Positions 7,786 through 14,068 of a stretch of DNA of 14,068 nt are shown one piece after another (within the stretch, counting starts at the first letter, position 1; every line of letters begins with the position of its first letter). The translations under genes were made by a program, and so were the position numbers. The notes beneath the pieces are model-generated. The model had not been told where the DNA came from and searched no databases. It saw nothing but the letters and a program-made list of their open reading frames with translations. Source of the DNA: an uncultured Eubacteriales bacterium (GTDB lineage Bacteria; Bacillota; Clostridia; Oscillospirales; CAG-382); assembly GCA_900546385.1 (NCBI GenBank), contig URCT01000068.1, positions 1 to 14,068 of the forward strand, given 5' to 3'.

Positions 7786-8466
7786 TTATATGGCCGCCTT
7801 GTAGCCGACATTCCGCACGGTGACAATGTATTCGCCGGCACTGCCCAATTTCTGCCGAAGCGTGCGGATATGCACATCCACCGTCCGCGTTTCGCCTTCA
7901 AAATCGGTGCCCCAGACCTCGTTCATCAGCTTGTCGCGTGAAAGCACAATGCCTTTGTTGGAAACTAAATAGTATAACAGTTCAAATTCCTTGAAGGTGA
8001 GCGCGACCGGCGTGCCGGCAACCGTTACCGTGCGGCTGCCGGTGTCGATTTCCACGTCTTTGTATTGCAAAGACGCTTTTTGGTTCGCGTCGGGAGCGGA
8101 GGTGCGGCGCAAAACCGCATTGATGCGGGAAACAAGCTCCAATACGTCAAAGGGCTTTGTGATGTAATCGTCCGCACCGCCGTCAAGACCTTTGATCTTG
8201 TCGAGACGGCCGCCCTTGGCCGTTAAAAGGATCACCGGAACGGATTTTGTTTCGTTTCGGGAACGCAGCTCGTGAAGCACCTGCATTCCATCCCGGTCGG
8301 GCAGCATGATATCCAATAAAACAAGCGACGGCAGACTGCCGGAAAGAGCCGTCATGAAATCACTTGCATTTTCAAATCCGCGCACGTCAAAGCCGGATGA
8401 GCGAAGTGTGTATTCCAAAAGCTCGCGAATGCTGCTGTCGTCCTCAACGCAATAGATTTTTCGCAT
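7786..8466 (-). CDS. phoP: Response regulator, OmpR/PhoB family (PhoP-like)
   Basis: This 226-residue regulator has an N-terminal receiver domain and a C-terminal winged helix. Receiver residues are all present: acidic pair D9-D10, phosphorylation site D52 in LVLLDIMLPDRDG, T82 and K104 in TKPF. The winged helix covers about 135-224, with LTFKEFELLYYLVSNKGIVLSR (split here as about 157-178) and a recognition part near TVDVHIRTLRQKLG (195-208), ending VRNVGYKA. It is cotranscribed with the partner kinase 45 bp downstream and follows the Na+/phosphate symporter by 62 bp. AGGAGG lies six bases before the ATG. The family call is certain. The name phoP rests on the adjacent PhoR-like kinase and phosphate transporter and could be wrong if the system senses something else. 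Confidence 0.92.
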   Translation of the reverse strand: MRKIYCVEDDSSIRELLEYTLRSSGFDVRGFENASDFMTALSGSLPSLVLLDIMLPDRDGMQVLHELRSRNETKSVPVILLTAKGGRLDKIKGLDGGADDYITKPFDVLELVSRINAVLRRTSAPDANQKASLQYKDVEIDTGSRTVTVAGTPVALTFKEFELLYYLVSNKGIVLSRDKLMNEVWGTDFEGETRTVDVHIRTLRQKLGSAGEYIVTVRNVGYKAAI

Positions 8467-8497
8467 ACGGATACCTCCTAAAATAGCTTACACAAAT

Positions 8498-8525
8498 ATT
8501 GTATCAGATTTTGGCCGATTTGCAA
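8498..8525 (-). promoter_or_regulatory. Possible internal promoter for phoP-phoR
   Basis: On the minus strand TTGCAA (8520-8525) and TACAAT (8498-8503) are spaced 16 bp apart in the 62-bp gap between the symporter and the regulator. No terminator is visible in that gap, so read-through from the symporter promoter is also expected. Confidence 0.5.
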
Positions 8526-8528
8526 GAG

Positions 8529-10283
8529 TTAAACGTGATATTTTTTTGCATATTCGTTGTATTTGGTTTCAAACTGCTCATTTTGATGGTTTTTCACCTG
8601 TGCCAAATACTTGTGCGCATCCAAGCTGTCGTCGTTTATGCGAAGCATACTCACCGCCACATTGGAGCAGTGATCCGCCACGCGTTCGCAGTTGGTGATA
8701 AGATCGGCGTAAATAAAGCCGGTCTCAATGGTGCAGCGGTTTTCCTGCAAACGCTTGATGTGGTTGCTTTTCATGATCTCACCAAGCGCATCCACCACCT
8801 GTTCAAGCGGCTCGACCGACCGTGCCGCCGCAAGGTCGTTCTGCGCAAATGCTTCGACCGTCAGATTCAAGATCTCCGTAAGCGCCTGCTTCATGGTCTG
8901 TATCTCATGAACAGCCTCGGGCGAAAAGGCTACCTTTTTGGCATGGATCTCGTCAGCCACCTCACATAAATTGACCGCATGGTCGCTGATGCGTTCAAAA
9001 TCGCCGATGCTGTGTAACAGAAGCGAAACACCGTGACTGTCTTCACCGCTTAAGCTCTCGCGGCTGAGCTTGACAAGATATGTGCCGAGCATATCTTCAT
9101 AGGAGTCAACCTTTTCCTCGCCGCTTCGCACCTGTGCGGCAATCTTGGCGTCATAGCTTTCCAATAAGCCGAGCGCGTCAATCAACCCGTTTTCGGCTAA
9201 TACAGCCATGTCGTTTGTCACGCTTTTGGCGCGCGTGATGGCAAAAGCCGGAACTTCGAATAAACGCTCGTCGAGCGGCTTTTTCTCGGTTTGCTCGGCA
9301 CCCTTTTTGTCGTCACGCACGATAAAGCATGCAAGCTTTTCAAGCTGCTTGGTGAAAGGGAGAAGCAAAAGCGTTGAAAAAATATTAAAAGCCGTATGTA
9401 CCACCGCAATGCCTGCCTTGTCGATGACCTTGTTGAAAAAGGGAAAAGCAAAAATCGCATTGGCTGTATAGAACAGAACCAAAAAGACCACCGTGCCGAT
9501 CACGTTGAAGCATAAATGCACCACCGCCGCACGCTTGGCGTTTTTGTTGGTGCCGACCGAGGAAAGAAGCGCCGTGACGGTGGTACCGATGTTCTGACCG
9601 AGAATGATCGGAATGGCATTGGAATAATGAATGCTGCCGGTGACCGATAAGGCCTGCAGAATACCGACCGACGCGGAGGAGCTTTGAATGATGCCGGTTA
9701 ACAGCGCACCGGTCAAAACACCGAGAACCGGGTTGTTGAACAGCAGCAAAATGTTGCGGAATTCCGGCACGTCGGCAAGCGGCTTGACGGCGGCAGACAT
9801 ATAATCCATGCCGACAATCAACACCGTAAAGCCGAGACAGGCGGCACCGATGTCCTTTTTGCCGGTTTTGCCGTAAAACATATATAAAAGGATGCCGATG
9901 AATGCCAAAACGAACGAAAAACAGGACGGCTTCAGAAAGCGCATGATAAGACTGTCGCTCTGAATGCCGGTCAAGCTGATCAGCCACGCCGTCACCGTCG
10001 TGCCGATGTTGGCACCCATGATGACGCTGATGGATTGCGACAGCTTCATAATGCCGGAATTGACAAAACCGACTACCATGACCGTGGTTGCCGAGGAGCT
10101 TTGAATGATTGCCGTGACACCGGCGCCGAGCAGAACGCCGCCAAGCTTGCTTGAGGTCAATCGCTCCAGAATTCCCTTAAGCTTGCTTCCACCTTGCTTT
10201 TCCAAGCTGTCGCCCATGACCGTCATGCCGAAAAGGAACAGCGCAAGACCGCCGAACAGCGTGATGACCGAAAAGATATCCAT
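8529..10283 (-). CDS. Na+/phosphate symporter with C-terminal PhoU-like domain
   Basis: This 584-residue membrane protein belongs to the Na/Pi-cotransporter II family and should import phosphate with sodium. Two inverted transporter repeats each carry the signature QSSS: AIIQSSSATT (59-67) and GIIQSSSAS (198-205). Each is followed by an ANIGTTVTA/QNIGTTVTA block (91-99 and 230-238). About eight to nine hydrophobic segments fill residues 1-320. The tail from about 345 is helical and PhoU-like, with the metal-binding E/DxxRxxDH motif twice: FERISDH (429-435) and CERVADH (532-538). The tail probably gates transport or links it to phosphate signalling. It is the first gene of the unit with the PhoP/PhoR-like pair. 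GGAGG lies five bases before the ATG. Length is normal for the fused form. Confidence 0.93.
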   Translation of the reverse strand: MDIFSVITLFGGLALFLFGMTVMGDSLEKQGGSKLKGILERLTSSKLGGVLLGAGVTAIIQSSSATTVMVVGFVNSGIMKLSQSISVIMGANIGTTVTAWLISLTGIQSDSLIMRFLKPSCFSFVLAFIGILLYMFYGKTGKKDIGAACLGFTVLIVGMDYMSAAVKPLADVPEFRNILLLFNNPVLGVLTGALLTGIIQSSSASVGILQALSVTGSIHYSNAIPIILGQNIGTTVTALLSSVGTNKNAKRAAVVHLCFNVIGTVVFLVLFYTANAIFAFPFFNKVIDKAGIAVVHTAFNIFSTLLLLPFTKQLEKLACFIVRDDKKGAEQTEKKPLDERLFEVPAFAITRAKSVTNDMAVLAENGLIDALGLLESYDAKIAAQVRSGEEKVDSYEDMLGTYLVKLSRESLSGEDSHGVSLLLHSIGDFERISDHAVNLCEVADEIHAKKVAFSPEAVHEIQTMKQALTEILNLTVEAFAQNDLAAARSVEPLEQVVDALGEIMKSNHIKRLQENRCTIETGFIYADLITNCERVADHCSNVAVSMLRINDDSLDAHKYLAQVKNHQNEQFETKYNEYAKKYHV

Positions 10284-10310
10284 GATGTCCTCCGTGTGAA
10301 TTTTCGCCGT

Positions 10311-10387
10311 ATTTTACAGATTTTACAATGTAATGGTACGGGTACTATGTAAAATTCAAAAGCGGACGTATGTAAATTCGAGGTAAA
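10311..10387 (-). promoter_or_regulatory. Candidate PHO box and promoter region of the symporter
   Basis: Read on the minus strand the region holds TTTACC (10382-10387) and TTTACA (10371-10376), whose starts are 11 bp apart. A further TTTACA lies at 10348-10353, 23 bp on, which is close to two more turns. ATTACA follows at 10329-10334. PhoP boxes of Bacillota are TT(A/T/C)ACA-type direct repeats with an 11-bp period, so this fits in part; one expected copy, near 10360, is missing. Two TAAAAT sequences (10320-10325 and 10311-10316) could serve as -10. They overlap inverted copies of the motif. Binding is inferred only. Confidence 0.4.
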
Positions 10388-10580
10388 GCAGCACGCTTGA
10401 AGCACTTTTTGTGTAAAATGCTGTTCAGGCTTTGTATTTTGAAGTAAAAAAGCGGGCGTTTTCAGCATTACCTGCAAAAAATCCGGAAGAAAAAGGTTAA
10501 AATTAAGAAAGATGTCGTAAAATTACAGATTTTTTATATAGATGTCAGCTTTTTGTATTCCAAATCAAATAAAGATAATG

Positions 10581-10586
10581 TATAAT
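10581..10586 (+). promoter_or_regulatory. -10 element of the secreted-protein operon
   Basis: A perfect TATAAT lies 26 bases before a strong ribosome site. No good -35 is found at 16-18 bp; the 17-bp position reads TTCCAA. The promoter may depend on an activator, and TGTAAA-type repeats lie further upstream. Confidence 0.5.
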
Positions 10587-10611
10587 ATTTTTGACGAAAA
10601 CTACACATTGA

Positions 10612-10650
10612 AAAGGAGTTGTATCAAAAAAAACAAAGCGTTTCGTCGTT
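10612..10650 (+). other. Ribosome site and signal-peptide n-region without a standard start codon
   Basis: AAAGGAG (10612-10618) is an ideal ribosome site. Five bases later, in the frame of the secreted protein, the codons TCA AAA AAA ACA AAG CGT TTC GTC GTT read S-K-K-T-K-R-F-V-V, a typical positively charged signal-peptide n-region leading straight into the hydrophobic core. No in-frame ATG, GTG or TTG exists between the stop at 10609-10611 and the ATG at 10651. A run of eight A (10626-10633) sits here. ATC (10623) or TTG (10619) would come into frame only if the run were one base shorter or longer. Either a start-codon mutation, a sequencing error in the run, or slippage-controlled expression could explain it. 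Confidence 0.7.
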
Positions 10651-13326
10651 ATGCTTTTGGTTTTGTGTCTCACGGTTACCTGCTTGCCGGTTGGCGCATT
10701 CGAGTTTGAAATGCCCGAAACGGCAGGAGAGATGCCCGAGACGGCTTCGGCTTCGTCTGCATTGAATGCCGATATTGACATTCCAACGGAGGATGAGACT
10801 CTTGGAACACTCGTCTGGTATAACAATTTTGATGAGACAGACGCCGCTTCCGCCACCTATTCTGTCGGCGCGTATACAGCCGGCGTCTATACGTCTACAT
10901 TGGAGATTGCCGACAATCCGGACGCCGAAAAGACCGGCAAGGCACTGAAAATTACCCAAACCGCTGCACACGGCGGTTATCAGGTAACCTTTACCGATAA
11001 GCTTGCCACGCCCGGCGTTTATACCCTCCTTGTCGATATCTATGTTCCGGAGGACGGCACGGCTTCGGGCTTTTGGACGCACTTTGTTGCCGACAGATAC
11101 AACGGCACATCGACCGACCCGAATGAGTGGAACGGCGGCGCGTATGTCAAGGGCACCGGCGCATGGTATACCTATCAGGAGACCTTCACGCTTCCGGGCA
11201 ACAACTTGACCGAGGAATCCCTCAAGGCCTACACGCAGTATATACTGCATAAAGACTCCTCAAATCAGGTTTATTACATTGATAATGTAAGAATCTACTG
11301 CAACGCCTATAAGAGTGCCGCACGTCCTGCCGCATACGACAAGACCTACGGTCAGCTCGTTTACTTCGAAAACTTCGCACCGGACAACGATTTTGAGAAC
11401 TTAGCAAATATCACACTTGCTTCGTATCTCTCTACGCCGTACAGTACTTATCAAAGCTACTATGCCGTGAAAAACGGCGATGCAAATGACCGCGCTGCCG
11501 GGAAACTGCATTCGCATGGCTTTGAAGTGTCGTATAACAGCGATGATGACGGATTCAAGTATACAAACGAAGATAAAACCGCTATGTCCGGAACAGTGAC
11601 TGTCTTTGCCGATATTTACAGCCCGAAAGACTGCATATTGTTGTCTTCCAAGAACACGCAAAGCTCCGGTTGGAGCGCTTGGTCTGCCGGTGTGTATACG
11701 AATTGGCAGGGTAAAAAGGTTACGGCAAACCAATGGAACAAGATTTTCTTCGATTCGTTCACCCTTCAAAGTGATGACAGCTGCTTCGGAGCAATGGGAA
11801 ACGATTACAGCACTTCTGACAGTATGTATGCCCGCGCCATCGGCGTTTATCTCCAGCCGGACAACGCCTTTTGGCTTACCTCGGATGAATCCGGCGCAGA
11901 CCGCACCTTTACGGTAATCCCGGGCGAAACCTATACCTTCCCGGCGGAATTCAACGGCAAAGCCGTTTCCAAATGGGCAGTCGGCGCAAACCTCTATGCC
12001 GCCGGTGAAACGGTTGAAAAGAGCGCGATTGCCGCAAAGACGGCTTATCCGTTCGAATATCCCGAAACCTATGATGAAACCTACGGCCAGTTGGTTTTCT
12101 ATTCGGGCTTCCATCTTTCGGACGCACCGTTTGTGAATGAAATCGAAGAGCTTTCTCCGATTAAAGGCCTCGCCGTTATGCAAAACACCTATAACGGCAT
12201 TGCTGTTGTCGGCGGCCGCACAGCGTTCTCCGCAAAGGGCGGCGCGTTCGGTAACGGCGGCTATGCCGGAATCGGCATTACATCAAGCGACGGACAATTG
12301 TGGAAATATGAAGACGGAACGGTCGTGACAGGACGCGTTGTTGCCTTTACGGATTATTACTATGATATTGCCGAATCGGAAGATTTCAATAAAAAAGACA
12401 GTTTGTTTGTCCGTTATACGCCGAGCGATGACAGTATGTACGCTTTATCGGAAGCCAAAAAATCCGAATGGCTGACCACAAGAACGCCTGAATCGTACAT
12501 TACTGCCGGCGACGGCGGTGCCTATGAACGGTTTAACAGAAAGACCGGCTTATCCAGCTTTACGATCGGCCGTTCGGGCAATGCGGATAAGCTGCATTTC
12601 GACAATATCAAGGTCTATGTCAAGCCGAACAACGCCCTTTGGCTTGTCGATGCCGAAGGCGGCAACCGCACGTTTGAAGTGGTATCAGCCGAGACCTATA
12701 CCTTCCCGGCAGCCTTCAACGGCGTAAATGTCCGCACTTGGAAAAACGGCGACACGACCTATAAGGCCGGTGAAGCCGTCGCTCTTGCTGCTGTTGCCGG
12801 AAAAACCTGGACGGTTTCAGCTACTACTGACGTAGCGTTTGCCGATACCGTTTCCGTGCGCACCTCCGGCACACCCGGCATCCGCTTCAAAGCAACGCTT
12901 GACCTTGCCACCCGCGCGGACGAAAACTTTACCGAAGTCGGCTTTATGGCAACGCGCGATACCTATTATAAGAGTGCTTTCGACGCTTCGGCCGACAGCT
13001 TTACCTTGGCCAATGCCAACGCCGAAAATGCAAAGCTTTGCACCGTCGTTCGCAAGAGCGGCAGCGATTTGAACCGCTATCTCACGGAAAATGACGGAGA
13101 ATTAGCCTTCAATGCCCTTGTGGTCGGCGTTCCGGAAAAGGCGGCTTACCTGACCGAAAACCTGCACCTTCGTGCCTTTGTCGTTTGCGGCGGCGTAACT
13201 TATTACAGTGCCGTCAAGACCGACAGCGTCTACGGTGCCGTTAAGAGAGTCAGTGCCGATCCGAATTACGAAAACGACCCGTATATCCAGAGAATCATCG
13301 AGCTTTGCGAAACAACAAACGGTTAA
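10651..13326 (+). CDS. Large secreted repeat protein, function unknown
   Basis: From ATG 10651 the product is 891 residues. It begins in a signal-peptide core (LLVLCLTVTCLPVGAF) but lacks the usual charged n-region, which lies in frame just upstream, so the true start is probably near 10624. After an acidic linker come three related beta-rich modules of about 170-185 residues, starting at about 51, 229 and 474. The last two begin YDKTYGQLVYF and YDETYGQLVFY. Module 1 ends VYYIDNVRIY and module 3 ends LHFDNIKVYV, resembling carbohydrate-binding jelly-rolls. Modules 2 and 3 are each followed by a 62-64-residue linker containing TYTFPA(E/A)FNG. The C-terminal domain (about 730-891) begins VRTSGTPGIRFKATLDL and resembles a tail domain I recall from surface proteins of gut Clostridia. 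No catalytic domain, LPXTG, dockerin or SLH motif is visible. An acidic peptide gene follows 20 bp later. Confidence 0.85.
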   Translation: MLLVLCLTVTCLPVGAFEFEMPETAGEMPETASASSALNADIDIPTEDETLGTLVWYNNFDETDAASATYSVGAYTAGVYTSTLEIADNPDAEKTGKALKITQTAAHGGYQVTFTDKLATPGVYTLLVDIYVPEDGTASGFWTHFVADRYNGTSTDPNEWNGGAYVKGTGAWYTYQETFTLPGNNLTEESLKAYTQYILHKDSSNQVYYIDNVRIYCNAYKSAARPAAYDKTYGQLVYFENFAPDNDFENLANITLASYLSTPYSTYQSYYAVKNGDANDRAAGKLHSHGFEVSYNSDDDGFKYTNEDKTAMSGTVTVFADIYSPKDCILLSSKNTQSSGWSAWSAGVYTNWQGKKVTANQWNKIFFDSFTLQSDDSCFGAMGNDYSTSDSMYARAIGVYLQPDNAFWLTSDESGADRTFTVIPGETYTFPAEFNGKAVSKWAVGANLYAAGETVEKSAIAAKTAYPFEYPETYDETYGQLVFYSGFHLSDAPFVNEIEELSPIKGLAVMQNTYNGIAVVGGRTAFSAKGGAFGNGGYAGIGITSSDGQLWKYEDGTVVTGRVVAFTDYYYDIAESEDFNKKDSLFVRYTPSDDSMYALSEAKKSEWLTTRTPESYITAGDGGAYERFNRKTGLSSFTIGRSGNADKLHFDNIKVYVKPNNALWLVDAEGGNRTFEVVSAETYTFPAAFNGVNVRTWKNGDTTYKAGEAVALAAVAGKTWTVSATTDVAFADTVSVRTSGTPGIRFKATLDLATRADENFTEVGFMATRDTYYKSAFDASADSFTLANANAENAKLCTVVRKSGSDLNRYLTENDGELAFNALVVGVPEKAAYLTENLHLRAFVVCGGVTYYSAVKTDSVYGAVKRVSADPNYENDPYIQRIIELCETTNG
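10801..11304 (+). repeat. Module 1 of the secreted protein (no linker)
   Basis: Residues 51-218 start LGTLVWYNNF and end VYYIDNVRIYCN. The module parallels modules 2 and 3 in its opening (GxLVxYxxF) and closing strand, but runs directly into module 2 without the TYTFPA-containing linker. Confidence 0.6.
11335..12048 (+). repeat. Module 2 plus linker of the secreted protein
   Basis: Residues 229-466: opening YDKTYGQLVYFENF, then a beta-rich body, then the linker from 403 (PDNAFWL, DRTF, GETYTFPAEFNG, YAAGETV, AIAAKTAY). The matching unit occurs again at 12070-12810. Confidence 0.75.
12070..12810 (+). repeat. Module 3 plus linker of the secreted protein
   Basis: Residues 474-720: opening YDETYGQLVFYSGF, body, then the linker from 659 (PNNALWL, NRTF, AETYTFPAAFNG, YKAGEAV, AVAGKTW). 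Linker identity to module 2 is high, while the bodies are much more diverged. Confidence 0.75.
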
Positions 13327-13346
13327 CACGGAAAAGAGGAATGCTC

Positions 13347-13460
13347 ATGAAAAGATATGTTTCACCTGAAATCGAATGCGAGACCGTTCTTCCCGATGTT
13401 CTGTTGGCAAGCGATTTAGAAATCGATATCAGCGGTCAGTATGAGGACGAGGGCGAATAA
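13347..13460 (+). CDS. 37-residue acidic peptide, unknown function
   Basis: A short gene begins 20 bp after the secreted-protein stop and ends 32 bp before a strong terminator, so the two are cotranscribed. AAGAGG lies seven bases before ATG 13347; an in-frame ATG at 13341 is too close to it. The product begins MKRYVSPEIECETVLPD, continues LLASDLEIDISG at about 19-30, and ends QYEDEGE. It has 11 acidic and two basic residues and one cysteine (C11). There is no membrane helix or signal peptide. The K-(K/R)-Y-x-x-P-x-(I/M)-E opening and short acidic or Gly/Ser tail recall small peptides seen often in gut Clostridia and Bacteroidales genomes; this is from memory. A modified-peptide precursor is possible, but no maturation enzyme is near. 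Function is unknown. Confidence 0.75.
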   Translation: MKRYVSPEIECETVLPDVLLASDLEIDISGQYEDEGE

Positions 13461-13492
13461 CCCGTTCTCCTTACAATTTGCTCTCCTTTTTC

Positions 13493-13530
13493 GACCCGGC
13501 TGCCGGTTTTCCGGTGGCCGGGTCTTTTTT
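13493..13530 (+). terminator. Strong intrinsic terminator of the secreted-protein operon
   Basis: A 14-bp stem (13493-13506 with 13511-13524, including two G-T wobbles) closes a TTTT loop and is followed by TTTTTT (13525-13530). It is a textbook intrinsic terminator for the plus-strand unit. Confidence 0.95.
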
Positions 13531-13545
13531 GTGCATATAAATATT

Positions 13546-13579
13546 AAAAAGCAGACAAGCGTAAAAGCCTGTCTGCTTT
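13546..13579 (-). terminator. Intrinsic terminator of asnA
   Basis: On the minus strand GCAGACAGGC (13567-13576) pairs with GCTTGTCTGC (13551-13560) around a six-base loop, with one wobble and three extra A-T pairs. TTTTT follows (A-run 13546-13550). It lies about 30 bp past the asnA stop, back to back with the plus-strand terminator. Confidence 0.88.
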
Positions 13580-13607
13580 CAAGTTTCAAAGCCGTATACG
13601 TGTTCTG

Positions 13608-14068
13608 TTACAGAAGCGGTATGCCGTGTTCCTCGCACGCCTTGACGGTCTGCTCGTCCCAAATGCTCGACTGCACCTCGCCGATGTGCGCACAGCCCAT
13701 CATGAGCATACACAACCGCGATTGGCCGATACCGCCGCCGATGGTGAGAGGCAATTCATCCGCAAGCAGCATTTTATGGAACGGAAGCTTGCTGCGTTCT
13801 TCGCACCCGGCGAGCTTTAACTGACGCGCAAGCGATTCGGCATCCACGCGAATGCCCATGGAGGAAACCTCAAACGCACGCTCTAACACTTCGTTCCAGA
13901 ACAGAATATCGCAGTTGAGATCCCAGTCGTCGTAGTCGGGGGCACGGCCGTCATGGGGCTTGCCGCTCTTGAGCGGAGCGCCGATCTTCATCAGGAAGGT
14001 GGTGCCGTGCTCCTTCACAAAGGCGTTCTCGCGCTCCTTCGGGGTCAGGTCCGGGTACTGGTCCTCCA
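13608..14068 (-). CDS. asnA: Asparagine synthetase A, C-terminal part (cut by window edge)
   Basis: This ATP-dependent aspartate-ammonia ligase makes asparagine from aspartate and ammonia. The visible 152 or so C-terminal codons run from EDQYPDLTPKERENAF through APDYDDW, NEVLERAFEVSSMGIRVDA, and the ATP-site block TIGGGIGQSRLCMLMM to the end at IPLL. These follow the E. coli AsnA C-terminus closely. The segment between DYDDW and LN.DI is about ten residues shorter than in E. coli and B. subtilis AsnA as I recall them, and the usual LNGDI reads LNCDI. The rest of the class II-synthetase-like fold lies beyond the right edge. No start is visible; a GTG at 14018 is an internal valine codon. Confidence 0.96.
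   Translation of the reverse strand, partial: EDQYPDLTPKERENAFVKEHGTTFLMKIGAPLKSGKPHDGRAPDYDDWDLNCDILFWNEVLERAFEVSSMGIRVDAESLARQLKLAGCEERSKLPFHKMLLADELPLTIGGGIGQSRLCMLMMGCAHIGEVQSSIWDEQTVKACEEHGIPLL

Larger units (their letters stand above)
10284..10610. other. AT-rich divergent intergenic region
   Basis: This roughly 330-bp stretch has no credible gene. It holds the candidate PHO-type repeats at 10311-10387, one more TGTAAAA at 10412-10418, a repeated GATGTC at 10511 and 10541, and the promoter of the secreted protein near 10581. No RNA gene or riboswitch fold could be recognised by eye in 10388-10570. Confidence 0.6.

Noticed and set aside
11401..12183. Open frame of 260 codons on the minus strand inside the secreted-protein gene
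   Set aside because: It overlaps the repeat modules in antisense, shows no family motif and mirrors the composition of the real gene.
11222..12810. Possible CRISPR-like repeat array from recurring modules
   Set aside because: The repeats are long, protein-coding and diverged at DNA level, with no short regular repeats and spacers.

Overview
The window looks like a chromosomal segment of a Bacillota bacterium, most likely an uncultured or gut-type member of the Clostridia. This rests on strong purine-rich Shine-Dalgarno sites, TTGAAA/TATAAT-type promoters, PhoP/PhoR-type regulators, AsnA-type asparagine synthetase and a Clostridia-like secreted repeat protein. The species is inferred from style only; no rRNA or other phylogenetic marker is complete here.

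Layout from left to right. (1) 1-2042, minus strand: the N-terminal 203 codons of valyl-tRNA synthetase (valS, cut by the window edge), preceded by a DUF1015-family gene with a clear sigma-A-type promoter. (2) 2083-6012: a small sugar-utilisation locus. A minus-strand AraC-family regulator diverges from a plus-strand cytoplasmic glycoside hydrolase (GH106-like), whose stop overlaps the start of an MFS transporter gene. The transporter is only 167 codons and looks as if the middle of a normal 12-helix permease has been deleted in frame. The 115-bp divergent region holds two overlapping promoters embedded in a near-perfect 28-bp palindrome. (3) 6011-10387, minus strand: a phosphate module in the order Na+/phosphate symporter with PhoU-like tail, PhoP-like response regulator, PhoR-like sensor kinase, ending in an intrinsic terminator. 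TTTACA-type repeats lie upstream of the symporter and could be a PHO box. (4) 10581-13530, plus strand: a large secreted, cysteine-poor, repeat-containing protein of unknown function, followed 20 bp later by a 37-codon very acidic peptide gene and a strong terminator. The start of the secreted protein is abnormal: a good ribosome site and a typical signal-peptide n-region are present in frame, but no standard start codon joins them. (5) 13546-14068, minus strand: a terminator and the C-terminal part of asparagine synthetase A (asnA), cut by the window edge.

Most of the window is ordinary. The parts that deserve a second look are the secreted repeat protein with its small acidic peptide partner, the abnormal start of that protein, the collapsed MFS transporter, and the palindromic divergent promoter. 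No tRNA, rRNA, CRISPR array, insertion sequence or prophage gene was seen.
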